Origin: Plesiomonas sp051652165
Lineage (GTDB): Bacteria > Pseudomonadota > Gammaproteobacteria > Enterobacterales > CAMTGL01
NCBI RefSeq assembly: GCF_051652165.1
Contig: NZ_JBOFTR010000004.1
Coordinates: 434,001-498,000 of the forward strand
Reading direction: 5' to 3'
DNA length: 64,000 nt
Below the pieces are notes generated by a model. That model had not been told where the DNA came from and ran no database searches. It saw only the letters and a list, made by a program, of their open reading frames with translations. The first letter of the stretch is position 1; the number at the start of each line of letters is the position of its first letter. Below, one piece after another: positions 43,976 to 53,458 of this stretch. The position numbers were made by a program, and so were the translations under genes.

Positions 43976-44518
43976 GTGAATTATAAGAATGCCGTTATCT
44001 TATCAGCCTCTAAACGCTTGATAGGATGGATTTTAGTTATTATCGCGGTGATCAGTACTGCAATATCTATCTTAAAATTTCTTAGCATTCATATTGACAA
44101 TGGAACGATGGCATCGGCGGTGTTGGCTGACCCTTATAAGCAATTTTTTATCTTTATCTACAGTAAAACGCAATTTTTAAGCTCATTTTGGAATAGCTCT
44201 CCAACCCCAGATCATACAAATCTGACCAGTAGCGCATCAATTGGCTTTTTTGCTATCTATATTCTGATTTTTGTTGCGAGTGCAGTGAAAAACTCAGGAG
44301 CGAAACTCTCTGAGAGACTAGCAAAAACACGTGATCAAATTGATGATCAACTTATGCAAGATCAGATAGGTGCTCTGCCCTCACGTAGCAAAAAAGAGAT
44401 CAGAGAAACACTGATAATTCCAAACTACCCTGTTCTTAATCAACTTATGTGGGAACTCATTCCATTGACAATTACCTCAGCATTATTATTTGGGTTTTAT
44501 AAAATGTTTGGGTTTTAA
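43976..44518 (+). CDS. yniB: Inner-membrane protein YniB
   Basis: A 180-residue protein with three to four membrane segments, matching E. coli YniB (178 residues) including the NSSPTPD motif near residue 75, GWILVIIAVISTAISILKFL at the N-terminus, and the C-terminal LFGFYKMFGF. It starts at GTG with GGAG about nine bases upstream. In E. coli yniB lies near yniA and yniC; here it is about 8.5 kb from yniC. Function unknown. Confidence 0.88.
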   Translation: MNYKNAVILSASKRLIGWILVIIAVISTAISILKFLSIHIDNGTMASAVLADPYKQFFIFIYSKTQFLSSFWNSSPTPDHTNLTSSASIGFFAIYILIFVASAVKNSGAKLSERLAKTRDQIDDQLMQDQIGALPSRSKKEIRETLIIPNYPVLNQLMWELIPLTITSALLFGFYKMFGF

Positions 44519-44657
44519 CTTAGTGTTAATAAAACTTATGATTCCATAGAGAATATTAACCCATGCATTATTTATGATGAATTTTGTGGTATAAATCGCA
44601 ACATAAGAACAGAAAGAGTACACTGCTCTTTCTGTTTTATTTATTACTGATGCCTAA

Positions 44658-45556
44658 ATGTACTACCTCCTTCCTTTGCTTACTGTTCTCATTTGGTCAG
44701 GTAATGCCATTGTTAATAAAATGGCCGCTACCAGTATAGATCCTGCTGCAATTGCTTTTTATCGCTGGTTATTAGCTTTTATCGTGTTAACCCCTTTTAT
44801 GCTGCTCTCTGTGTGGAATAATCGTCAGAAACTGCGCCTATATTGGGGGAAGTTTATTGTTCTTGCTCTGCTTGGTATGGCGATCAACCAAACATTAGGT
44901 TATTACGCCGGATTAACTATTAGTGCATGAATATCGGAATTATTACCTCATTAATTCCGTTAATGACTGTATTGATTAGTCTGTTACTTTTGGCTGAAAA
45001 GCCAACAATAGGTATAATTTTAGGTACCGTACTTTCACTGTATGGCATTTTGTACCTTGTTAGCTGCGGGGATATAATTCGCCTACTGCATCAGGGAATT
45101 GGGATTGGAGAGCTGCTTTTACTTACAGGTTCAGGTGCTTACGCCTTATATAGTGTGTTACTGAAAAAATGGCAATTACCATTTTCTGCATGGCAATCAG
45201 TATACATTCAGATTTTTTTTGGTGTATTACTGTTACTTCCTCATTTTTTGTTAGCACAAAATATCAATATTAATGCTCAAACATTACCACTTATTATTTA
45301 TGCAGGTATACCAGCTTCTGTTGTTGCCCCTTTCTTTTGGTTGCAAGCCGTTAAACATCTCGGTGCAAGCAAAACTGCTATTTTTATGAATTTAATGCCC
45401 CTATTTACTGCAATTATTGCAGTCATACTGTTAAAGGAAAGTGTTGAACATTACCATATTATTGGTGGATTAATTACATTATGTGGTGTACCACTTTCAC
45501 AAACATTACGTAAACCGTTTCGTCAATTATCACTTAAACTCCCATTTATACGGTAA
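44658..45556 (+). pseudogene. EamA/DMT-family transporter broken by a one-base frameshift
   Basis: The two halves are in different frames. 44658-44930 codes for the N-terminal EamA segment ending LGYYAGLTISA and a stop. 44927-45556 (ATGA overlap) continues at once with MNIGIITSLIPLMTVLIS. In intact family members these are joined as YYAGLTISAxNIGII. One missing base around 44928 explains the split, so this is a frameshifted drug/metabolite exporter, normally ten helices. Alternatives: a sequencing indel, or two coupled half-transporters with the 4-bp overlap. Neither half seems otherwise degraded, so the break is recent. Confidence 0.75.
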
Positions 45557-45685
45557 TCATACTTTCGTTTAATATGAGCCAGTATGTATAAAGTGAGTTA
45601 TCAAGTACAAGCAAACTACTTTCCCTGTATAGCGATAATGTAGCAGTAACTACCTTTGCCGTAGCTACTGCTAGTCTAAACACGA

Positions 45686-45775
45686 TCAGATAAACACCGC
45701 GATAAAACTAAATGCAACAATCATTGCTAATGCACCTGTAGTCGTCAGCAGCGCCCAACACAATTCAGTCTCCAT
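45686..45775 (-). CDS. ynhF: Small membrane protein YnhF
   Basis: A 29-residue protein, the same length as E. coli YnhF, opening METELCWALLTTTGALAMI and consisting mainly of one hydrophobic helix. AAGGAGAG lies just upstream of the ATG. It is near purR, as in E. coli. E. coli YnhF is an inner-membrane stress-related small protein; its molecular role is not known. Confidence 0.85.
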   Translation of the reverse strand: METELCWALLTTTGALAMIVAFSFIAVFI

Positions 45776-45996
45776 ACTCTCTCCTTAAGTTTATGTGCTG
45801 CGTAATGTACTTGCATGGCTTTGCACTCATCTAGCCTATTCATTGTAAGCATAAGTGCTATGTTTTGAGTATCATTAAACAGTCATATGTTAAGCTTGTT
45901 AAATTTGTCAAGGTGAGTTCCATTACGCACAAACAATGATACACTCTTTTAAAAACATAAATAACACATAAATAACACATAATTTAAGGATATTTT

Positions 45997-46518
45997 ATGC
46001 GTCATGGAGTGCCATTTTTTACGCTAATGCTCTTTCTTAGCCCTCTGCCAGCTCACGCATTTGATCAAGTTTGCTTCACTCATAAATATGAACAATTTGT
46101 GCAGGCGTCTGATGCATGGTATGCCACACTCTTAAATAAAGTGACGCAACAAAATCCAACGCTAAAAGTGGCAAGTGAACAATTTTTAAATGAACGCACA
46201 AACTATCTTAACCGTAACCTTTCTGCGGTGAAGTGGTATCTTAGCCACGAACCTAATAAGTTAGCATTAGACAAACCCGTCAATGAATGGCTTTCACTTG
46301 ATGAAGAGTCTGAAAAGACACTCAGCAACCAAAACAGTGAGTTTGCTCGGTTAAATACGCAGGTTTTTAATGACAGAGTGGTCAAACCTAATCCACAAAG
46401 TTATGCACTTCGTTCTGCATTTGCTGAGTTATTAACGCACCCAGAAAATGTACGTATAGAATTAGACAACTATAACCGCGCAATGAAGAAGATAGAGGCA
46501 CTACATTGCACCAAATAG
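45997..46518 (+). CDS. Secreted/periplasmic protein of unknown function
   Basis: A 173-residue protein with a clear Sec signal peptide (MRHGVPFFTLMLFLSPLPAHA) followed by a mature, mostly helical, charged domain with Cys residues near both ends (QVCFTHK and the C-terminal HCTK), which could form a disulfide. I recognise no family. It is divergent from ynhF and upstream of purR on the same strand, separated from it by about 330 bp holding the PurR box. Confidence 0.7.
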   Translation: MRHGVPFFTLMLFLSPLPAHAFDQVCFTHKYEQFVQASDAWYATLLNKVTQQNPTLKVASEQFLNERTNYLNRNLSAVKWYLSHEPNKLALDKPVNEWLSLDEESEKTLSNQNSEFARLNTQVFNDRVVKPNPQSYALRSAFAELLTHPENVRIELDNYNRAMKKIEALHCTK

Positions 46519-46761
46519 TATCTATTTTATCATGTTGCGTATTGTGCAAAGCACAAATCGTATTTTCTGGTGATTACTGATGTGTTATATAAAAACGAGA
46601 AGTCACTAAAAATCACACAATATTTCTTTTTTCTACTTCCCGTCTCGCAGATTATAAGAGAAAATGATCTTTTGGATTTTTGGCATCGGGCTATCATGAG
46701 TTTTATAACGATAACTAAAGCCCGTTTGCATTATTAATTACCACAATATAGCAAGCAACAG

Positions 46762-46777
46762 AAGCAAACGCTTCCGT
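46762..46777. promoter_or_regulatory. PurR operator of purR
   Basis: AAGCAAACGCTTCCGT matches the PurR box ACGCAAACGTTTGCGT at 13 of 16 positions, including the central CAAACG. It lies 73 bp before the purR start. E. coli PurR is likewise autoregulated. Confidence 0.75.
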
Positions 46778-46849
46778 AGTAAATAAGGCAAACAGGCTAA
46801 CCTCTGCCGTGTCTTGATGCTCGCTCAAGTCAGGAGTTCTACTTAATTT

Positions 46850-47872
46850 ATGGCAACGATTAAAGATGTCGCCAAACTTGCGGGTGTTTCAACAACCACA
46901 GTATCGCATGTTATCAATAAAACGCGCTTTGTCGCAGAAGAGACACGTACTCGGGTATGGGCAGCAGTAAAAGAGCTGCACTACTCACCGAGTGCAGTGG
47001 CTCGGAGTTTAAAAGTTAATCATACTAAATCTATTGGTATGATAGTAACCACCAGCGATACGCCTTATTTTGCAGAGATAGTGCAATCTGTTGAAGAGCA
47101 CTGTTACCGCAAAGGCTATACATTATTCTTGTGTAACTCACAAAATAACCTTGAAAAACAGCGAGCCTATCTTGCGATGCTGGCACAAAAACGGGTTGAT
47201 GGCCTGCTAGTGATGTGCTCTGAGTATAATGCGCAGCTGCTTGAACTGCTGGAAAATTACAGTACCATTCCAATGGTAGTGATGGATTGGGGGCTCACTG
47301 ACAGCAACTACACCGACCGTATTCAAGATAACAGTTTTGATGGTGGTTATTTAGCGACCCGCTACCTGATTGATCGTGGCCACCGTGATATTGGTGTGAT
47401 CACTGGGCAATTGAGTAAAACAACCACTCAAACACGTTACGATGGCTTTATCAAAGCGATGCAGGAGTCTGGTTTACCGATTAATGATCAGTGGATTGCC
47501 GAAGGTAACTTTGAGCCTGAGTCTGGACACATGGCAATGAATACCATTTTAAGCCATAAACAGCACCCGACTGCAGTGTTCTGCTTTAATGATACAATGG
47601 CGATGGGTGCAATTTGTGCCGCAGGTGAGCAAAATCTACGTATTCCACACGATATTTCTATTGTTGGTTATGACAATATTCGTGATGCACGCTTCTTTTC
47701 GCCACCATTAACTACAATCCACCAGCCAAAAGCCCGTTTAGGTGCAATGGCTTTTGATATGCTTATTGATCGCATTATTAATAAACGTGAAGGCGGTCAA
47801 ATTATTGAACTGCACCCAGAGCTTGTTGCCCGCAATTCGGTGATTGATGGCCCTTATAAACAAGGTAAATAG
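46850..47872 (+). CDS. purR: Purine repressor PurR (LacI family)
   Basis: A 340-residue LacI-family repressor (E. coli 341). The HTH and hinge at residues 1-60 (MATIKDVAKLAGVSTTTVSHVIN, then YSPSAVARSLK) are those of PurR. The C-terminal periplasmic-binding-like domain binds hypoxanthine or guanine as corepressor. It represses purine and pyrimidine synthesis genes. The PurR box in its own promoter supports autoregulation. ynhF lies nearby, and punR/punC, also purine-linked, lie 3 kb on, as a broken version of the E. coli purR-ydhB-ydhC group. Confidence 0.95.
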   Translation: MATIKDVAKLAGVSTTTVSHVINKTRFVAEETRTRVWAAVKELHYSPSAVARSLKVNHTKSIGMIVTTSDTPYFAEIVQSVEEHCYRKGYTLFLCNSQNNLEKQRAYLAMLAQKRVDGLLVMCSEYNAQLLELLENYSTIPMVVMDWGLTDSNYTDRIQDNSFDGGYLATRYLIDRGHRDIGVITGQLSKTTTQTRYDGFIKAMQESGLPINDQWIAEGNFEPESGHMAMNTILSHKQHPTAVFCFNDTMAMGAICAAGEQNLRIPHDISIVGYDNIRDARFFSPPLTTIHQPKARLGAMAFDMLIDRIINKREGGQIIELHPELVARNSVIDGPYKQGK

Positions 47873-48092
47873 CCACATCTGAATATATAATTATCACAGC
47901 AGCTATAACTGTTTATCGAGCTTTATATTTGTATCGCTTAATAACGTAAAGATTTTAGCTGCTGTGTGATTAACATATTTTACCTCCTCTTTTTCTCTTT
48001 TCCCTCTTAGCCTTTAAAGTCAAATTTCATCTTCTAGAATCGGTCTCTAAAACCGGTTTAATCGTTGCGTTATCTAGACAACCACTAAAAAC

Positions 48093-48112
48093 AACTGTAT
48101 ATATATACACCG
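48093..48112. promoter_or_regulatory. LexA (SOS) box upstream of the dinI-family gene
   Basis: CTGTATATATATACAC fits CTG-N10-CAG with one end mismatch (CAC) and an alternating TA centre as in strong SOS boxes. It lies about 62 bp before the ATG. Confidence 0.85.
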
Positions 48113-48173
48113 CAAGTAAAGAGGCTTTCTTTTTATCATGTATATACCTAACTGAGATCTCTAGAGGTTATCT

Positions 48174-48419
48174 ATGCGTATTGAAGTTTCGCTTGATCGT
48201 AATTTATCTCTTCCTACTCAATTCGAACAAAAATTACACATTGAGCTTACAAAGCGCCTTAGTACAATCTTCGATGAGCCTGATGTCATCATCAAACGAG
48301 GCCCTGTGGGTATTTCAATTTTACGGGGAAATAAAGGTGATAAAGATCGTGTTGAAGAGATCTTGCAAGCCTTGTGGGAAAGCGCAGACGACTGGTTTGA
48401 TGCTGAAACATTCTCGTAA
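48174..48419 (+). CDS. DinI-family SOS protein
   Basis: An 81-residue DinI-family protein: MRIEVSLDRNLSLP at the start and EILQALWESADDWF at the end, against MRIEVTIAKTSPLP and EILQETWESADDWF in E. coli DinI. DinI stabilises RecA filaments and modulates LexA cleavage through its acidic C-terminal helix, which is present here (DDWFDAETFS). The LexA box confirms SOS control. An overlapping frame at the same place is a shadow. Single gene. Confidence 0.9.
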   Translation: MRIEVSLDRNLSLPTQFEQKLHIELTKRLSTIFDEPDVIIKRGPVGISILRGNKGDKDRVEEILQALWESADDWFDAETFS

Positions 48420-48949
48420 CCATTAATTGCATAGACCATACTCTAATACATAAAATACTTACGTGCTGTTTTGTATGCTCTTCTTATCGCTTCTCTTTTT
48501 TTATCCTATAAACCTTAAAAGAACATGCGTGCGTTTATAGGATACTTTTACTATAAGCATTTGATGCATTAAAAACACAATGCCTTAAACTCGACACTTA
48601 GCTAAACTCACTCATCATTAAGTAGCTTGTACGTATTTAACTACAAATAGCTTGTATACTCCTCTATCTGCATCTCTCTCTTTAATGTGTGTGCTTGATT
48701 AACTCGCACTAAACAATTAAATAATTACACTTTATTTTGTAAATAATTGAGCATTGACCAATTATTATTGTTGACAATATACTTGTTTTTGTTAAATGCA
48801 CAGTTGATTAAATGTTCTTCTTCCCAAGATAAAGATGAAATGACAGCCAGTTGCTGCAATCTACATTTATTTTGGTAAACTACGCCGCCTTAAAGGTAAT
48901 ACCATCGCCGATAATGCACTGAGCAACTCCCCGGCATGAGGATAGATCT
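48420..48949. other. Intergenic region upstream of the ynjB-like gene
   Basis: 530 bp of AT-rich DNA. TTGACA at 48771-48776 is a fair -35 but lacks a clear -10. The last 70 bp before the start (from TACGCCGCC) are relatively GC-rich with several complementary stretches, suggesting a structured leader. I could not match it to a known riboswitch. Confidence 0.4.
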
Positions 48950-50206
48950 GTGAAAAAAAACTGGATATCAGCGACACTGCTTGCCTGTAGTTTATGGACC
49001 ACTGGTGTGTATGCTGATGAAATCACACCTTGGCAACAGACATTACAGCAAGCACAAGGACAGACTGTCTACATTAATACTCAAGAAGGGAATACAGAAC
49101 TCAATAATTATCTTAAGTGGGCGGCACTTCACGTTAAACAACGCTTTAATATTACTCTTATCCATACTCAAACGCCGAATAATACTGAGATTGTTAGCCG
49201 CATTATGGCTGATAAAATTGCAGGTAAAAAGCAGCTTGGTGTCAGTGATATTGTCTGGTTGCAAGGGCGCTATTTTAATACATTACGCAGTGCTGACTTA
49301 TTGCAAGGCCCATTTGTTGAAGATTTACCACAATGGCAACATGTTGACCAAAGCCTACCAGTAAAAATTGATGCAACACTTCCAACTCAGGGGTATGAAG
49401 CTCCGTGGGGATTAAGCCAACTGGTTTTTATCTATAATACCGCAACACTAAAAACACCTCCGCAAGGTTTTAAAGATCTTCTTACTTATGCGATACAGCA
49501 CCCAGGAAAGATTACCTACCCCATTCCTACCGAAATTCACGGTATAAACTTCCTAAAAGCCGCATTATTGCAATTAGCGCCTACGCCTGATGTGCTATAC
49601 CGTGATGTTAAGGAGAGTGATTTTAAATTCCAAACTGCCCCATTGTGGCAATATCTTGATACTCTTCATGAATATGCTTGGAAAAAAGGGCAAACTTTTC
49701 CTCGCAATCAGACCGAGATGCTTGCATTGCTCAATGCAGGTGAAATTGATATGGCTTTGAGTTTCAACCCTAATGAGGTGCAGCACGCGATAGCACAAAA
49801 TCGTTTACCAGAAACAGCCAAAGCCTATGCTTTTGGGCAAGGTGCAATTACCCGTGCCCACTTTTTGGCTATTCCATTTAATGCACCTTCACCTGATGGC
49901 GCAAAAGTTGTTATCAACTTTTTGTTATCCCCTGAAGCGCAAGCTTATAAAGAAGACCCCGCAGTTTGGGGTGATCCCACTATTTTGAACTTACCTGCTC
50001 TTAGTGAAGCAGAAAAAGCAAAATTCACTGCGCATAGCGAACTTTATCGGGTACTACCAGAACCTCACCCTTCATGGGCAAATGCACTCGAAACGGAATG
50101 GCTACGCCGCTATGGTACAGCGTCAACATCTGCTCCCGCAGCTGATGCGGTAGTGTCAACAGTAGAGAGCCATTCACGATTAAGTGTGCCGGTATCCCCC
50201 AAGTAA
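48950..50206 (+). CDS. ABC-transporter substrate-binding protein, YnjB-like
   Basis: A 418-residue protein with a GTG start (TGAGG eight bases upstream) and a Sec signal (KKNWISATLLACSLWTTGVYA). The mature part is a type II extracellular solute-binding fold like E. coli YnjB: DIVWLQGRYFNTLRSADLLQGPF, APWGLSQLVFIYN and the later AHFLAIPFNAPSPDGA. The ligand is not known. The partner permease and ATPase (YnjC, YnjD) are not adjacent. The C-terminal tail STSAPAADAVVSTVESHSRLS is Ser/Ala-rich, and its last 97 bp overlap punR on the other strand. Confidence 0.8.
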   Translation: MKKNWISATLLACSLWTTGVYADEITPWQQTLQQAQGQTVYINTQEGNTELNNYLKWAALHVKQRFNITLIHTQTPNNTEIVSRIMADKIAGKKQLGVSDIVWLQGRYFNTLRSADLLQGPFVEDLPQWQHVDQSLPVKIDATLPTQGYEAPWGLSQLVFIYNTATLKTPPQGFKDLLTYAIQHPGKITYPIPTEIHGINFLKAALLQLAPTPDVLYRDVKESDFKFQTAPLWQYLDTLHEYAWKKGQTFPRNQTEMLALLNAGEIDMALSFNPNEVQHAIAQNRLPETAKAYAFGQGAITRAHFLAIPFNAPSPDGAKVVINFLLSPEAQAYKEDPAVWGDPTILNLPALSEAEKAKFTAHSELYRVLPEPHPSWANALETEWLRRYGTASTSAPAADAVVSTVESHSRLSVPVSPK

Positions 50207-51063
50207 TGCAGTAACCAGTGCATAGCTGGTGAGTGATCTTGTGAACGCCACGCTACACAGCATCGGCTGTCTGGTGTTGGCGTTTCTACTTGCATATCAA
50301 TTAAACGACCAGCCAATACAAGTGGTTTTGCAATATGTGCTGGTATCATTCCTACACATAACCCTGCACACAAACAATCTGTTGCTGCATACCAGTCAGG
50401 TACAACCAAACGGCGCTGATTATCCAACAGCCATGTTGTTCGCTTGGGCAATAACCGTGAAGTATCTTCAAGACAAACAGAAGGATAGCGACTCAGTATT
50501 TGATCACTAAGTGGCTGAACCTCTTGTGCGACTGGATGATCAGGGCTAACCACAAAACGCCATGACATACTCCCCATATCACGGTAGTCAAAACTCCCGC
50601 CAACTGGTATCGCACTGGTTGCACCGATACCCACATCTGCACGACCATCGACCAGCGCATCCCACACACCGTTAAACACCTCCATACTAATGAGCAGCTC
50701 CATATCGGGAAATGCACGGTAAAAGTCTGCCACCAGATGCCGAACACGATCTGGGCGCACAATATTATCTAGCGCAATCGATAGCTGCCCACGCCACCCA
50801 TTAGCCACCAGTTGACAACGGTGACGGATATCGCTCATCCGTTTCAGCGTTTCACGCGCTTCATTAACAAACGTTTGCCCTGCCGGGGTGAGCACCACAT
50901 CGCGATGTCTTCTTTCAAAAAGCGTAACAGCAAGCCAAGACTCTAGCTGCCTAACCGTATAACTAATGGCCGATGGTACGCGATGAAGCTCTTGCCCTGC
51001 GGCACTAAAACTTCCGGTTCTTGCTACAGATTCAACCACTTGCAGTGTATATTCTGACCACAT
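50110..51063 (-). CDS. punR: LysR-family regulator PunR (YdhB)
   Basis: A LysR-family activator with an N-terminal winged HTH (WSEYTLQVVESVARTGSFSA...LHRVPSAISYTVRQLE) and an effector domain with DNIVRPDR and DYRDMGSMSW. It matches E. coli PunR, which activates punC for purine-nucleoside uptake. The start at 51063 aligns with E. coli MWSEYSLEV; an upstream start adds 12 unconserved residues. At the 3' end the protein runs about 15 residues past the E. coli end, with an Ala/Asp-rich tail overlapping the convergent ynjB-like gene. It is divergent from punC. Confidence 0.92.
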   Translation of the reverse strand: MWSEYTLQVVESVARTGSFSAAGQELHRVPSAISYTVRQLESWLAVTLFERRHRDVVLTPAGQTFVNEARETLKRMSDIRHRCQLVANGWRGQLSIALDNIVRPDRVRHLVADFYRAFPDMELLISMEVFNGVWDALVDGRADVGIGATSAIPVGGSFDYRDMGSMSWRFVVSPDHPVAQEVQPLSDQILSRYPSVCLEDTSRLLPKRTTWLLDNQRRLVVPDWYAATDCLCAGLCVGMIPAHIAKPLVLAGRLIDMQVETPTPDSRCCVAWRSQDHSPAMHWLLHYLGDTGTLNREWLSTVDTTASAAGADVDAVP

Positions 51064-51231
51064 CATTCTGATATCAATATAATTGAAAGCAATAGACAAA
51101 TATTAACGTTTTACAGGGAAAACGTCACTCAGTAGACTGCGCGCAATATCATACTTACCGTATAAAGCTTACTGCATAAACTCACAGGCAGATGCCTTAT
51201 ACGCATAACAATAAAAACACAGGATAGCCAC

Positions 51232-52422
51232 ATGAAATCCTCCCTCGGTTTTACCGTATACCTTGCTGGGCTTAGTATGCTTGGCTTTTTGGCCACTGAT
51301 ATGTATTTGCCCGCATTTGAATCTATGCAGGTCTCTCTGGGCAGCAATGCCAGTGCTATCGGTGCAACATTAAGTATCTTCCTTGCCGGTTTTGCGATAG
51401 CGCAACTGGTCTGGGGGCCGCTCTCTGATCGCCTTGGCCGTCGTCCTATTCTGCTGGCGGGGATCTTACTGTTTACTATCGCCAGTTTCGGCTGTGTGTT
51501 TGTCACCAGTACGACACAATTACTGGTACTGCGCTTTATTCAGGCGGTTGGGGTTTGTGCTGCCGCAGTAAGCTGGCAGGCATTGGTTGTTGACCGCTTT
51601 GAGGGAAATGAAGCCAATAGAATGTTTGCAACCATTATGCCGCTGGTCGCACTCTCCCCTGCACTTGCACCATTGATGGGCGTTTGGTTACTTGAACACT
51701 TCAGCTGGCGGGCAATTTTTGTCGCGTTGGGTGTGATTGGTATTCTGCTACTGCTGTGCACGTTGCGTTTGCAAGCGCGCGGCGCGCAACCTGCTACACA
51801 AAAATCGGTCAGCTACATAACCATTTTGCAATCAACCATCTTTTCAGGTAATGCGCTGATTTTTGCTGCCTGCTCTGCTGCGTTCTTTGCATGGCTAACC
51901 GGTTCACCGTTTATCTTAGGTGAGCTAGGCTACAGCCCGCGTGATATCGGTTTGAGTTATATCCCCCAAACCATTGCTTTCTTAGCAGGCGGTTATGGTT
52001 GCCGCACGTTGCTGACCCGCACCACTGGTAAAAAAATGCTGCCATGGTTGCTTGGGCTATTCATTCTGAGTGTAGGAATGTTGTATATCATCCCACTGAC
52101 AAAGTATGTCTCTTTGCTGTTGTTGATGATTCCTTTTTGTTTATTGGCTGTTGCTAATGGGGCTATCTACCCAATAGTGGTGGCGAATGCATTAGCACCA
52201 TGGAAAGCGCATACTGGCCGTGCTGCGGCATTGCAAAATGCTATTCAATTGGGATTAAGTTTTCTAGCCAGTATGTTGGTATCGTGGCAAGCACAAGATG
52301 CGCTGATTGCCACCACCCAAACTATGCTGTTAATGGCAATGTTGGTGTTAGTCGGCTATTTTTTACAAGGGATGCGAACAGAAAACGCTGCAACAAAACC
52401 AAAACAAGCTTCATCACAATAA
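51232..52422 (+). CDS. punC: Purine nucleoside transporter PunC (MFS, Bcr/CflA type)
   Basis: A 12-helix major-facilitator protein of the Bcr/CflA group: TDMYLPAFESM after helix 1, then LVWGPLSDRLGRRPILL (MFS motif A). It matches E. coli PunC/YdhC, a purine nucleoside importer controlled by PunR. The 396-residue product is close to the E. coli length (403). punR lies divergent, and the shared 170-bp interval should hold the PunR site; I could not resolve it. Confidence 0.9.
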   Translation: MKSSLGFTVYLAGLSMLGFLATDMYLPAFESMQVSLGSNASAIGATLSIFLAGFAIAQLVWGPLSDRLGRRPILLAGILLFTIASFGCVFVTSTTQLLVLRFIQAVGVCAAAVSWQALVVDRFEGNEANRMFATIMPLVALSPALAPLMGVWLLEHFSWRAIFVALGVIGILLLLCTLRLQARGAQPATQKSVSYITILQSTIFSGNALIFAACSAAFFAWLTGSPFILGELGYSPRDIGLSYIPQTIAFLAGGYGCRTLLTRTTGKKMLPWLLGLFILSVGMLYIIPLTKYVSLLLLMIPFCLLAVANGAIYPIVVANALAPWKAHTGRAAALQNAIQLGLSFLASMLVSWQAQDALIATTQTMLLMAMLVLVGYFLQGMRTENAATKPKQASSQ

Positions 52423-52443
52423 TTGTTTATCTGGTTAAATAAA

Positions 52444-53301
52444 TTACCTCAGTGAAACTTCAACTTCTGGCCAGAAGTTATGCATGTGCCGGGCAATGAC
52501 CCGGCCCTCTTTTATCAAGCAAAGTAAACGTTGCAATAAAAACTCATAGCCAGGCGAGTCATGAATACAGGCAGAAGCTTTAGCGACTACCATTAAGGCT
52601 TTACTCCACCGCTTCGAATATTGTCCTGCATATTCAGTGTGCGATATCTCTAAAATATCTCCAGTATGAGTATCTAACTCAGCGATAGACTCTCGTGATA
52701 TACCTTCTGGCTGGGCAATAGCATCAAGCAGCAGCGGATCATATAAATTTTCCGGTACACTAACGATTTTACCCTTATCTTGATAGCGTAAACTTCCGCG
52801 ATCATCTACTAACTGTTGCCAAAGTTCTGTTGCCTGCCGATAAGCAGAGTACGGGAAATATGTTGCGTGCTGCTCATTTTGTCGTAAGTGCGCCCTATCT
52901 TGCTCACCACGTAAATAGTGCACAGAACGCACCTGCTGACGGTGTTGATACTCCGTTTCAATATTTCGTAAAACTTGGCTTTGCATGAGTACATCTTGCA
53001 GGCTTTCTGATAACCACAGTTGTATCGTATTCCCTTGAACAAGCCAATCAGATAATAAAGCGAGCGGTTTTTGCATCGAAAGTAATGCGTGTGTGAGCTC
53101 ATGAGCTGAAAATGGAAATGTTGGGCTACCACTCATTAGGGTTTGCCAATACGCTTTGCGTTCAATGGTTAAATCGCCATGGCAAAGGGTATCATCAAAG
53201 ACCACCACTTTTTCGTGTATACGCCCTGCCCGCCGCAACATCTCTCGTAGCGTAGCCGCACAAACGCTGTCGGAAATTATGTGGATCAGTGCAAGAGCCA
53301 T
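52444..53301 (-). CDS. DUF1835 domain protein
   Basis: A 285-residue protein with an N-terminal DUF1835 pattern (IHIISDSVCAATLREML, VVVFDDTLCHGDLT) and a helical C-terminal part of the DUF3658 type. Function unknown. It is soluble with no signal. It is convergent with punC and 22 bp from it. Confidence 0.75.
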   Translation of the reverse strand: MALALIHIISDSVCAATLREMLRRAGRIHEKVVVFDDTLCHGDLTIERKAYWQTLMSGSPTFPFSAHELTHALLSMQKPLALLSDWLVQGNTIQLWLSESLQDVLMQSQVLRNIETEYQHRQQVRSVHYLRGEQDRAHLRQNEQHATYFPYSAYRQATELWQQLVDDRGSLRYQDKGKIVSVPENLYDPLLLDAIAQPEGISRESIAELDTHTGDILEISHTEYAGQYSKRWSKALMVVAKASACIHDSPGYEFLLQRLLCLIKEGRVIARHMHNFWPEVEVSLR

Positions 53302-53408
53302 GGTGTACCCCTTTAATCTTGATGGGCATTGATATGCTGGACAAAGTGCATATTAGATCTTCAGAATAATAGGGTTATGACCATAAAAACCGAGAGATCG
53401 GTTAAAAA

Positions 53409-53432
53409 AAAGGCCGCCATTGGCAGCCTTTA
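53409..53432 (-). terminator. Terminator of htpX
   Basis: AAAGGCCGCC / GGCAGCCTTT hairpin with loop ATT and one internal mismatch, 27-50 bp after the htpX stop on the minus strand and preceded on the plus strand by an A-run. Confidence 0.75.
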
Positions 53433-53458
53433 ATACTAACTTGTTATAGAGCTCACAC

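Noticed and set aside
48181..48426. Second 81-residue frame over the dinI-family gene
   Set aside because: Out of frame with the conserved DinI sequence; a shadow.
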